The translations under genes were made by a program, and so were the position numbers. From Malurus cyaneus samueli (lineage: Eukaryota; Chordata; Aves; Passeriformes; Maluridae): a DNA stretch of 64,000 nt. The notes under the pieces were generated by a model. That model had not been told where the DNA came from. It worked only from the letters and a program-made list of their open reading frames with translations, and did no database searches. Within the stretch, counting starts at the first letter, position 1. Each line of letters begins with the position of its first letter. The DNA lies in NCBI GenBank assembly GCA_009741485.1, contig CM019214.1:29602746-29666745 (forward strand), given 5' to 3'. This document shows positions 37,665 through 49,230 of the stretch, piece after piece.

Positions 37665-40600
37665 CTGAAACACACCAAAAACATCATATGAAAATTCAGC
37701 ATAGCCAGTTATACCATTCCAACTTCAACTAAAGAAAGCCAGTTTGTACAAGCAATTCCATGAGAAGTCTAAAGATTGAATAAGAGCTGTAAAGCTAAGG
37801 TGTTTTAACTACCAGAGAATCCAGTACTCATTTAACTAAATTTGGGTGCATAATTCCCACCATTGTCTTATCTCTGTATGTTTTACTAATTGTAGGATAT
37901 GGAATGTCCACAGTCTGATACAGAAATGTTGTGTTGGAGCTTTAGCTGTAATTAGCATTTTAAATATTAAGCAAATATCTGCAACACTACCGCTAAAAAT
38001 GGTATCACAGAAGCATGTTATAAATTAATACCTACATGTTTTAAACATTATAAAAATGAAATCTTAAAGCAATATAAATTGTAAGACAAGCATCAACAAA
38101 ACTGTATCAAACAACGATTAAAAAACACAAAAAATGTTCAATCATGTTGCTAGCATTTACAACATCTACTGTTGCACAGTCTTCAACTCCTTACCATCCA
38201 ATTAACTTTGTTATGACTTGGGCCAAGGTATTATCCTTCAATATGCTAAGAAAATAAAAGCAAACATGCAAACCAACTGCATTCCTCTTATTAATTCCAT
38301 TAATTTCAAAATGTGAGCATCCACTCCCACTGACAAAAACTCAGCATCACTTTTACAGTGCATACACAGTAAATGCAAAATATATGTTGTTATTGACCAA
38401 ATCTGACATGCCAGAGGTGCTCAGTCATCTTCTGCAAATCACTGTAGCCAAAACTGAGTCTTTCATTTTCGTATCTCCCCTCCGTTCCTTTGTACTAAAA
38501 GATGCTAAAATCCACCGTCTAATGTGGCTATCATCTTTACCTCAAATCACACAAAATTCTCTTGCCACCCCTTTTGTAAGATCTTCCAGATTTAATCTTT
38601 GCTCTTCTTGCACATAACCAAAACTCTTTCTAGAGACTTCCCTGCCTCTTGTAACTAGTTACCACAACCTCCTGCTCTATGAGGATGTCTATCCTGGGCA
38701 ACAGAGGAGAGTGAAAAGTAAACCCTGGCCTCAAGTTGCTCCTATGCTGTTAAGATCCCCTTTCCCCATGGCAGATTTGTCTGGACGAAAGCTGGTGAAG
38801 GCAGTCCAAAGCACAGCAAGAAGTGCAGCAACAATTAAGGAGCATAGACACACAGAAGTTCAGTACAAGGTCATTCCCTGGTCCTCCCGCATTAAGAAGC
38901 ACAAACATTGGACTCAGTGCCTGAATACTTGTCCTGAAGAAGCCTATGAGAAATTGTTTCTTACAGCTACAGTCCTCTCTCCCCATCCTAGTGTATGGGG
39001 GGAGTACCATTCTTTCTGCACTATCTTGAGCACACACCATGCTTTCACTCCCCAAACCTCTATCACCCTCTTACACCTTCAAAATTCTGACTCAGTAACG
39101 CTTTTTCCCATCCGAGCTGGAACACAGATAATTCTGGTGTTCATCCAGAAAACAAGGTCGACAACCTCTCTAATCTGTATAAATCTGCAGAGGCATTACA
39201 GCAACTCACTGGCATTTTGAACAGGGAAGAACCCAAATGTGTGTATGAGTTTAAAAGAAGGCTCCTGCAGTGTGTCTTTTGCATCATTTGAAACAGGATA
39301 ATAATAAAAAATAAATCCCCGCAATGCAAAACCCATTTATGTTGCATTTAGCTGTCACTCCTGATTGGTGTTTCAGTGACAGGGGTATCTTCCTTCACCC
39401 TGTCAGTGCGTGCCCAAGTCAGCATCTGTCATTGGTGTCCAAACTGAAGCCTGTCCTCATGCATAAGAGCAGGACTCCTCTGTACAAATGCTAAAGCCAC
39501 TTCTAGACCCAGCTCCTAAGGACTCAGTATCACTGCAATGCCCACTGCAGCTGCACTGACAAGAACTGGACACATAGCCAGCTAGGAGCTCTGCTTAAGT
39601 AGAACAGCTTTTGTTTTACTGTATTTTCCTTACTGCTGAATGTTCTCTCTTTCACTGGTTACATATTCTACAACAGGACCTAAACCATTAATCTCTGGAG
39701 AATAAATTTATATTATGAATCTGTAAAACCCACTGCTGCTATCTTCGTCGATATCCTGCAAACTACCTCAACTAGAGAAATCAATATTAGGTTTTGAAGA
39801 AATTAAGAGACAAGAACACAGATTTAGAAACTTTAGTGAAAATAATCCTTCGTAGAAAAACATCAAGTCACGAAAAGGCTTTTATTATTTCTGCAGGTCT
39901 TAAACAAAAGTGAGACTGACCCTTCTCAGGAAAGAATGCTTCAATGCACTCAGGTGAGCCTGAGTGCAAACCAAAATCTCATACATACTGAGTAAAACAG
40001 AAGCTCCTCAGTCTAGAAATCAGGTTGAAAAAAACCCAACTTTAAAAAAAACAGCAGTATTTCACACATTTTGGTAGCTATGTTTAGCATAAAATCATAG
40101 TGCTGCCTCTTCTGGGCCAAAAGCCATTTTTTCTTGTAGCTTTCATGTTTCTCTTGTGAAAGCTTTGAAAATGGTCAGTTGCTCAAAAAGTGACTCCGAG
40201 CTTCCTACAGCAAAACAGAGGTCATGGGATCACTGGGACCAGCAGCATACAACTAATCCCAAAACACCTTCCAGTGTTTCACTTACAGCTAAAAACTCAA
40301 ACACCTTAAGGCTAAGGTAACACACTTGCAAGCTTAATTTATAGAAAATGTAACTCTTCTATAAACAGTATGCTTTTTCACAAATCAATTACACTATTAG
40401 GCAAAATATAAGGATTCATCTGAATAAATTTACTCCTGAGCAATGGCATTAGTTGAGTTTACCAAATACCAAATGATTCAATTTGCAAAGGGTAGACAGA
40501 AAACTGCAATAAATCAGTCTCATAAGATCAAATGTTAATCTAATCAACAAGAAGGTCAACCTATAATGGATTAAGTATCCTACAGAAACGGAGAATTGCC

Positions 40601-43600
40601 ATGCTCTTTGACTGACAGTTTGTAAGAAAGAGATTTATATTTTTATTACGAAAAGAACTACTGTAGTAATAAGAGTCTCTTACTATAGTAGGTGTGCAGA
40701 GCTGACAGCACTTACGAGCAGGAAAGATTAGACAATGGAACAGAACAAAGAAAATTCCATTTTACTGAAAGCTGAAACAGTGGTTTCATCCTGCTCAGAG
40801 AGAATCCCTCCTTTGGAGTCAGAGGTTGAGTCTAGGCTCAGTCCTGCATTATAAGGCTATAATGCTTTGCTCCCTGAGAAAAAAATTCTGAGAAAAAAAA
40901 ATCTGGAGGTTTCACAATTCTGAAGTACAATGTATTAATTACTCAAAACATTTCCATTAAACATATATTTCAGGGTGTTCCTAGAAGCAGCCATGCTTAT
41001 TAGCATAACCTTCTCATTTGCAAGGGTAGGATGACTTTTCAAGGAACAAGTTGAAGGAGTGCCAGCTCAATTGCTGAACACTTCCTTTTCCATAAACTCT
41101 GGCTGATACGGAGTGTGGGTCCACAGGTTGCACATCCTTCCTAACCACATCTAACACCCCATAATGTGGCCAGCTAGTTTCCAGTTTTCAGTTACTGATT
41201 AAAGAAGCCATCAGCTGACCGAATTTCTTGTAGGGAAGCAGTCAGTATTCAAAATGACATCAACAGCAAAAAAAAACTTTTAAAAGGAAAAGGGAAAGGT
41301 TTTTCCTTTTCTTGAGAAAAAACCAAATTACACTGTGCTTGTTAAATAAAACCTTTGCTACACACTCCGTTATCTGAAAACCAAACTGAAGCTGATCACA
41401 AGTTGTCAAAGAAAAGAAACAGTAGAGACAAAGCCCTGGTTTTCAAGATACAGGAAAAGCCTGTCTACAACCACCTCCTTTCTGCTTGGAATGCGGCTGT
41501 GAGTCTTTGTGCATTGAAATACCAGAAAACAGCAAATAAAAATAAACCAAATAAAAGTATACAAATGCTACCTACCTGTATCATGTTTCCAGCACCTGCA
41601 AATTTGTGGTTTAATTTAAACACAGTACGTTGAAGGCAAAGAGAAAATGCATGATCACAGATTATCCTAAAGTTACTCTTATGGCAAAGTTCTGCCATGC
41701 TGGCACAAAGCAGTTTTAGCATCCTGAACAAGGCCACAGAGGCAATGTTTGCAATGTCACCAGTGCACCACTGGTGCCGTCACAGTGCAGTCACAGGCAC
41801 ACATTTTGCTCTGGAATCCGACACATCCCACATAAACCAGTGACCGTAGATTCAGTTGCAACATATGACCTAGCTCAAAACAGATGAAATCTGTTTTTTC
41901 AGAGAAATATTTATGAAAAAGCATTGCTATTACTAGGAACCTCTGTGGTCTATATCTGAGGATCTAGAAAAAGCACAGAAGACTGTCAGTCCACCTAAAT
42001 TCAAAAGACAGGAGCCAAATCTACCCAAATTTCCTAAACAATTTTTAAGCATGACTGACTCATGCCAGCACCACATATTTTTTTGAAACTCAAATTCAGG
42101 ACTGGGATAGCACTGGTGTGTTGATTTATTTTCCCTTGCTCCAAGCTGTCTGAGGAAATGAACATTGATCCCCACTGCATGGGGACCATTCCAAACTAGG
42201 GAATAACCTGTGCTGTTACTCCTCAGTCTTTCTAAAATTTAATTTGGGATATAGAAAATTGGGCAGATCCTGCCTACTTTGAAACCTTTTTAGCCAGCTT
42301 CTTGAGATGTCACTTTCTGGCATCAGTAAAATTTAAAAGCAAACAAGAAACCCTAAGGGTTCATTAAATGCTGCCCTTGAGGGAGTGGCAAAGACCAAGG
42401 ATGCCGCTACTGTTTTAGGTAAATCCAACCCTGCAGTACTATCAGCAGCCTCACATAAGGTCAGGCCTAACACCAGGTTTGAGAGCAGGAGAAGGAAGGG
42501 GTTTGTTTGCTATCCACATTTGCTGCTTTTATCAGCTGCTCCTTCTTTTAGCAGAGGGCAGCAGGCGGCTGGGAAAGGTCTAAGGATCACAGCCTGCCTG
42601 CTGGACCACAGAGCAGAGCACAGGAAACTGGAACAAAACCCGGCCGATTGCTGAGGAAAGTGCAACAGCTCTATTCAACACTGCATGGATTCATAAATGC
42701 TAAGCAAAGCGGAACTGATGTCTGCTTGCTCTCCATATGTGCAAGCATGTCAGAATCGCTCAGTAACTGGCAAACAACTTCACATGGCATAATGTTAACC
42801 TTCCTGTTTCTCTAAAGGAAGAATACAGCCATATGGTCAAAATCCTTATAATTAATCACATTTCCTCTCAAATACTTTGATGGGATATAATATGTAAATG
42901 TTGTAAGCGAAAGGGTTTTAAAAGAAAAAAAATTGTGTTCTGCAGATACAAAACCGACGTACGTTGCTTTAAAACCATGTACATTCATTGTTCAGCAGTA
43001 GGTGCTCCTCACCGCATGCCATGTTACAGACTGGCAATTGAAGAGTAATAGACCAAAACCTGATTGACTGTCTTAGCCCTTTGTGCTGTTGAGTCTGAAT
43101 ACTGTGCTTCTACATTCACATAGGGAGCAAGTCTCGCCACAAAGCAGGATCTGCTCAATAGCTGCTCTTGCCCTTCACCGTAAACATTATTTACCATCGT
43201 TGTTGCACGGTTCAGTTGTCTCAAATAATTTCGTTGGTAGGTATTTAGCCTTGAGAATTTCCCCACCCTATCAAAACAGACATGTCATCTCTCCTCAAAA
43301 CAACTAGAAGATAGAAACTTAAGCCACCGCTCAAAATATAGAGGGTAACACCCATTTATTTCCTGTGTGTGGTAGAAAGCTGATACCAAAGAAGGAGCTT
43401 CTTCTTTTTACAATTTGCATTTACCCATGCTTACAGTAGGTTGTACAAACTGCGTCAGTGACTCATTTTTGTGCTAGAAATGTTTAAGTATCTACACAAA
43501 GATAGCGTTGGACAACAAATATCAGCATTGGACATGGGTGTGCAATACTCTTATTTAACAGACAATGTAACTCTATCAATTACCGGAGTGAAACGTCCCT

Positions 43601-43888
43601 ATACAGCTACTCCTAAAGACAAATGTATCTTCAAATGCATAATCTTAATTAACAATTAGCAACAAGAGCCATCAAAGTTCAACATGGTTTGCTCCACAAA
43701 TACAGAGAGCATTGATTTATATAGAACAAGAAGCAGGAAGATAGGGGAGAGACCTTGGAGATTTCAACAGGATTATGAAGGTAAGGTGAATAAAAATAAC
43801 TAACACTTCCAGCTTCCTCCACAGATCTGGGCTAAACTTCTCTGTCACACAAGACTGAATGAAGAAGAGCTAATTAAAAAGCTTGTGG

Positions 43889-43949
43889 TGAAACCCTGGC
43901 TCTGATGAACTCAGGGCAAAATTCCCACCACGGGAAGGCCAAGATTTCA
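43889..43949. repeat. Decayed palindromic (MITE-like) repeat
   Basis: Imperfect inverted arms tgaaaccctggc (43889-43900) and gccaagatttca (43938-43949), pairing at 10 of 12 positions, enclose ggcaaaattccca-type text. This resembles the palindromic sauropsid repeat that begins tgaaatcctggc. Family assignment is tentative. Confidence 0.4.
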
Positions 43950-46900
43950 TTCATGAAGCCTGACACAGACACTGCATTCAATGGGAAGGTGCTGACAAAG
44001 AGAAAAGGTTTTTTCAGAGGAGCACACCATGTCTTAGCTAGCTTCTTCTAGCTAATATACAGGCAGCATTTCAGAGCCAGTAGTTATGTCCAGCAGGACA
44101 AGAGGATTTTAGATGTGCTCTCCGAACATACCCATAAGTAATGTTTTCCACTAATGAAGCATAGCACACCACATGACACTGATATCAGTCCATACTCAAG
44201 AACAAGGAGTGTTTAATCAACAATAGTCAAAGGACTGCACAGACAAAATGCCACTGTGTGAAAGGAGGAGGAAGGGCTTTTGGTGTCTGAAGAAACTATT
44301 CAACATCAGTAAATCTTTTGCAGAAAGCTTTGAGTACAGAAGGTTAAAATGCGAGACAATTTGCTTCCTCAGTGTTGATTATCTGCCCTTTACATGCCTT
44401 TTATTTTTTTTTAAATTGATAGCCAAATAGATATCTCTGACACATCAAAGTTCTTATAAGAAGGAAGGGGAAATGAGCAATTTTCAAGCTTTTGTCAGAC
44501 TTTTTTTTGCCCCCCCAACAATGAGTTTTACATAAGACCTTGAGCATAACTGGCTTTGGAAAATCATTCTGTCATTTAAAACTGAGAACTCAGCTGTAAG
44601 AAGACATGACTATTTCACATTTGTCAATGAGGTAGAGGAAGTAACTCAAAGCACAGTTCAAAAGGGGAACTTTTAAAACAAGAGCTTGCACAGGAAAACA
44701 CGAATAATGTAACTCTCCTTGCAAGTCTCCCCTGCTTTGGCATATACAGACTACATGGTTTGGAGTACGCTGGCGTAAATCGATATTAATCAGAATATCT
44801 CTGGATCTTTAACCATTTCACTGATTACATGTACACAAAGGGTATTTAGGCTGCAAAGTTCAAGCTTTGCACAACAGATCTGAACTACGAGTTTAATGTG
44901 GAAAAAAAAATCAAGGGGAAAACTGCTCAAAACCAGGAAAGGCCTTTTGAAAACTGCATGTGCACTTGGGCTTAAATTCCACTGAGAACACATGGACCAC
45001 TGAGAGCATCTGTCATCTACAGCCCTAGGCAAATATCTGAATCAGTTACCGTTGGGTAAACTTCCTTCTGTGAAGAAAAGGAAAACATTCATGGATCAAA
45101 AGAGATGGATGCACAGTAGCATAGCAATTTTGGCTTCCAGACCTCAAAAAGCATGACAGTGAGAATACAGCAGGTCCTGAAAGACAAATGACTAGTAGAA
45201 AAGAAATACATCCCATGTAAAGTGTGCAACATCAAGCTTGTACTGACTTCAAACAGCTTACAATGTTTTCTCTTCTGCTGCTAGCCCCTCCCTTCCAGCG
45301 GAAGCTGCCTGATTGTGCATAATATATTTTGATGCAAAAGTTAAACCATTTTCAGTAATGGCTCAATTCCTATTCTGCTTCTTGCTGAAATGCTTGGGCT
45401 CTCGTGTGATCAGAAACTGGGCATTTAGCTCCGGGCACACTACTGAGCAGAAGGTAGGCTCCATCAGAAGACAGGAACTTAAAATTCCTTCAGCTAAATG
45501 TGCACAAACCCACCTGGCTACAGCTTCATACTTTCAGAATAAGTTTTTCAGTCCGGAAAGTTAAGCCATAAATTATGCACTAATGGCTGCTGTCAACTTC
45601 CATTTTGCACTCTGTATAAGAAAACTTCCTGATCACACTTAACATTTTATTCTACATTTTAAAAGCAAATACTCACATATCATGTCATTTCATATTTGTA
45701 TGCAAAACACAAATATAAGTTGGAGTTTCATCATTTTTTCTCCACAGAGCAGCTCAAACTTAGAATCACCTAAAGCACAACTGCAGTTTCATCATCTAGC
45801 TATATCTCAACAGCATCCAGGGTATCCACTGATGGGACTAGAGAAGACTATGCAAAGGGTTATTTTCAAACTAGTGAGATCAAAACCAGCCAGTAAAATG
45901 TGGGGGCATTGATGTACCAACAGAATAAAAGCCTGTCAACTTCAAGGGGCAGTTACAGCCCACTGCTGAATGACACAGCACTGTTTTGGCAGCTACTCTT
46001 TCCCACCGACTCAGGCAAAGGGAAATCCTGATCATGTTGATTATCTCACTAGGTAAGTTTGTTAGATCAAATGACAAACCAAACCCACAAAAGGCATGCG
46101 GGTGGTGATGCCCCATCTGCATCTGTGGGCTGAGCAGCTGCACAGTCCCACCTGTACTGCTCCATGTAAGACTGAACACCGTGTGCTGGTGAGATCACAG
46201 GCTTCTTAGCAGCACTTAGCCTACACAGACAATGCCCTCATTTTTTCTTCAACATGAGCAATCATGCCAGACTCCTTTACTTGCTGCCATGCAATAAATG
46301 GAGGTGGCACTAAAGCATCCGACACAGTAATACTGTGTACTCTGACAATTAACGTAGTCCTGCTGTCAGTAACATCCTTATCTGCAATAAAATTTATGAA
46401 GCCATAATCTCACTCCCGACAACACAAAGCACCTTTATAAGAATTGACTATGTTGTAAAACCATAAAACTATATTCAAAGTCTTGAGCTAAACACCTTGG
46501 AAACAATCTGTGATTAACTTATACAACATTAACACTTACATACTGATTTTTTTAAGTATATAGGAACTCATACAGATGAGCTACAAACCATATTGAAAAA
46601 AATTTTAAAATCTTCTCAATTAACTTCAGATAAACAACTCAAAATATCAGTTCTTACATCACAAATGATATTATCTGTAATTTCAAATCAGTCTGTTTTG
46701 AAAAATGAGGTAATGTGTCCCAGAAGTGGGCCATGAGAACCACAACGCCCAATACCACTAACATTTCAACAATCCATTCTTTTTAAGGTGTTTTTCAGTT
46801 TCTGACTTTGCTGGCTGGTCTGCTTAAAACCTGGGCATTTTCAGACCTCACACAAGAGAAGTCCTACATGGGTTTATTATTCTTACTCAGTTTCTTTCAT

Positions 46901-48838
46901 ATCACAGCTGAATGTATCAGAAATAATTAGAAACCTGATCTCTTTTCTTTTTTCTCAGTCTGACTGTACAATCTCAAGCAAGTCCCATTCTTTGACATTT
47001 ACTCTCACTATTTTCCAAGTGTGGGAGTGACAATAGCTTAGCTTACCTCCACACAGTGGTGTGATGAATACCTAAATAGTCACAAAGTGGTTTAAAACAT
47101 GGAAAACAGTACAGCAGCCACTGGCTGCCAAAACCAGAAGATGCAGGAGTTCCCTGGCATACAGCTCAATGTTTAATCCATTAGATTACATTGGAACAAC
47201 TGCCAGAATTATAACATTGATAGTTGAAATGTTAAAACTGTCTTTGTATTAGTATTTGCATGATTAACTGAGATTCTTACCTATTAAAATTTCTCAAACT
47301 CTTTTCCTTAAAACTGGATGAAAATCCAGTTAACATTGCATAAACACTCACCATTAACAAGTATTCTATTTTCTCTTATAAATGAAAAAGTGTTCAGAAA
47401 AACAACTGAGATACCACAAATGTAAAAAAATACAAACACAAAAATACTTTATTTGGCTATCTTGACTTGCATAAGGGTTCATACAAAATATTCACAAATT
47501 GCACTCACTATTACAGTAAACCAAGACGTACTGCAGACTCAAAATAAAGACCAAGGAACATTTATGTAAAAGCATAAAATCAGAGTAATGTTCATATACA
47601 CACTACTTGTAACAAATGCTTATCATGGAGCCCAGAAACAGCTTTTAACAGTTGAGCTCTTGTAAGGATGCAAACAGCAGAAGTGATAAACTGCACAATT
47701 GCAAACAGAAAACATGCTTTCCGGCAAGTACTGTGCTCCTCCTCCCTCCAAAAGCTGGAGCTGCCTGCAACTTACAGTGCTGCCCTAGAAAGCACCCTGG
47801 TCTAAAAACCTTCCACAAACTCACTCTGTACAAATATTGTAACAAAATAAACAAGGCAGATGCTTATCTAAATATTGGCCTTCTTCAACTGATAAATTAC
47901 AAAGGGAAAGTTTTCATATCCTACAGGAAATAAACACTCAATCTATTGTTCTAAAGGCACTGTCATAAGAGGCTTTAGGGTAAGAAGACAGGGACACCAG
48001 AGTAAACAAAATAGATCTCAAAGTTAAAAGCCCATTAAAAGCCTTTCCATCACCAGTGACACTGAAATGTGGCATTAAAAAGGATCAATATTTTACAAGA
48101 GAATGTCACAGGCTGAACAGGCTGTCCTGAGGCTTTCTTTGTATCACATGCACAATAGTGCATTATTTGTCTCTCCAAAAAGTCACCAATCTAGCATGTA
48201 TTTTCACATATGCTTCACCATACATGACCACACTGTATGTTGGAATGTGTGTCATTTTAGGTGTCATTTTCCAGCCTGGTATGTGTAGACCTGCACACAG
48301 ATTGAGAAGCTGAGACACTGTGTCCAAACCTGCCATACAGAGGTATCTAAGAGGCTTTTCCCCTTGCATTTATCTGTGAATTTTCCACAGGTCACACATT
48401 CATGTCTCCTCTTAAACAAATACTGCGAGTCAAAAGTGATCTGCAATATATGCTTACAGGAGAAAAAAAAAAAAGCAACTGAATTGGTATCCTGCTACAC
48501 CATTTTGATTTCTTGCCTTGTTATAATGGTTGTTTTCACAAGAACTAATATTGTAATAGAAAACACCATTTTCCTCAAAAGAGGGTAAGTACAAAAAGGA
48601 TGAGTCTCACTGTGTACAAAAATTTGCAAAATACCAAATTCTAAATGTAATTTAGGGCCGAAGTAATACCACTATCAGTATTCCCATTGTTTGGAAGAGG
48701 GCCTAGTAATCTGGCAAGGATTGTTTTTTACGTTTAAAATGTACTTGTTGCCATTCCTGTGACAACCTGCCAATATAATTATTTAAAGCAGTAGCTGCAG
48801 ATTTTTCAAGATGGCCCCACTCCCCGAGGAATCAATGG

Positions 48839-48993
48839 TTATTTATAGGGCCTGAAGTTATTTGATACTTGAGATAAACACACCCCTCCTTGTATCAGTG
48901 ACCCTGATAGTTCACATAGTTTTAATTACTTCTGCAGGCAGAATTCTGACCCCCAATGGTTTATGCACACGTATAATTCACCCTCACTTATCA
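48839..48993. promoter_or_regulatory. Possible GATA/CACCC enhancer-like motif cluster
   Basis: Within 155 bp, some 140-300 bp downstream (in transcript sense) of exon ~4: a MEF2-like ttatttatag (48839-48848), AGATAA (48872-48877) closely followed by a CACCCC box (48881-48886), and TGATAAG on the minus strand (48987-48993). GATA plus CACCC pairs are typical of erythroid and megakaryocytic enhancers, lineages in which RASA3 acts. Such motifs also arise by chance, so this is suggestive only. Confidence 0.25.
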
Positions 48994-49135
48994 CCAAAAC
49001 CCAAACCATACTAATGGGAAACACTTCCCTTTTTGCTGGGAAGCAACACGTCTGTTGTAGAGCTATGAAACCCATGAATCTGCCATGGCCTTGTTACAAA
49101 TACTCCTTTGCCAAGATATTTTTTAACAATCTCAC

Positions 49136-49230
49136 CTGTACTTCCGAATCAGCATCAACATGCTGGAGTTGAAACCAGGTGTCTCTGTTATGATACTTCT
49201 GCAGATCTTCTTTCTGTATAGCTACCTTTC
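49136..49230 (-). CDS. RASA3: RASA3 coding exon ~4: end of C2A
   Basis: A 95-bp exon. It completes the split Gly codon with GA, then encodes 31 residues starting [14 protein letters not shown] and ending DADSEVQ. This is the C-terminal strand region of C2A, with the conserved aromatic TWFQLQ. Acceptor is attttcag|GA, donor is ACAG|gtgag, both close to consensus. It ends at a codon boundary (phase 0). The sequence looks nearly identical to remembered mammalian RASA3, so strong constraint is likely. It is flanked by introns of about 10.9 kb (5') and 11.5 kb (3'). Skipping this exon would break the frame. Confidence 0.97.

Larger units (their letters stand above)
37665..49135 (-). other. RASA3: Intron between exons ~4 and ~5 (11.5 kb)
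   Basis: GT-AG intron (gtgag ... gtgtttcag). It contains the longest open frame of the window (38711-39220, plus strand, 169 codons, unrecognised and probably chance), a decayed palindromic repeat (43889-43949) and a GATA/CACCC motif cluster just downstream of exon ~4 (48839-48993). Otherwise AT-rich unique-looking sequence. Confidence 0.88.

Noticed and set aside
41759..41777. Short dyad accagtg-cac-cactggt
   Set aside because: Seven-base arms are expected by chance in 64 kb and nothing nearby suggests a function.
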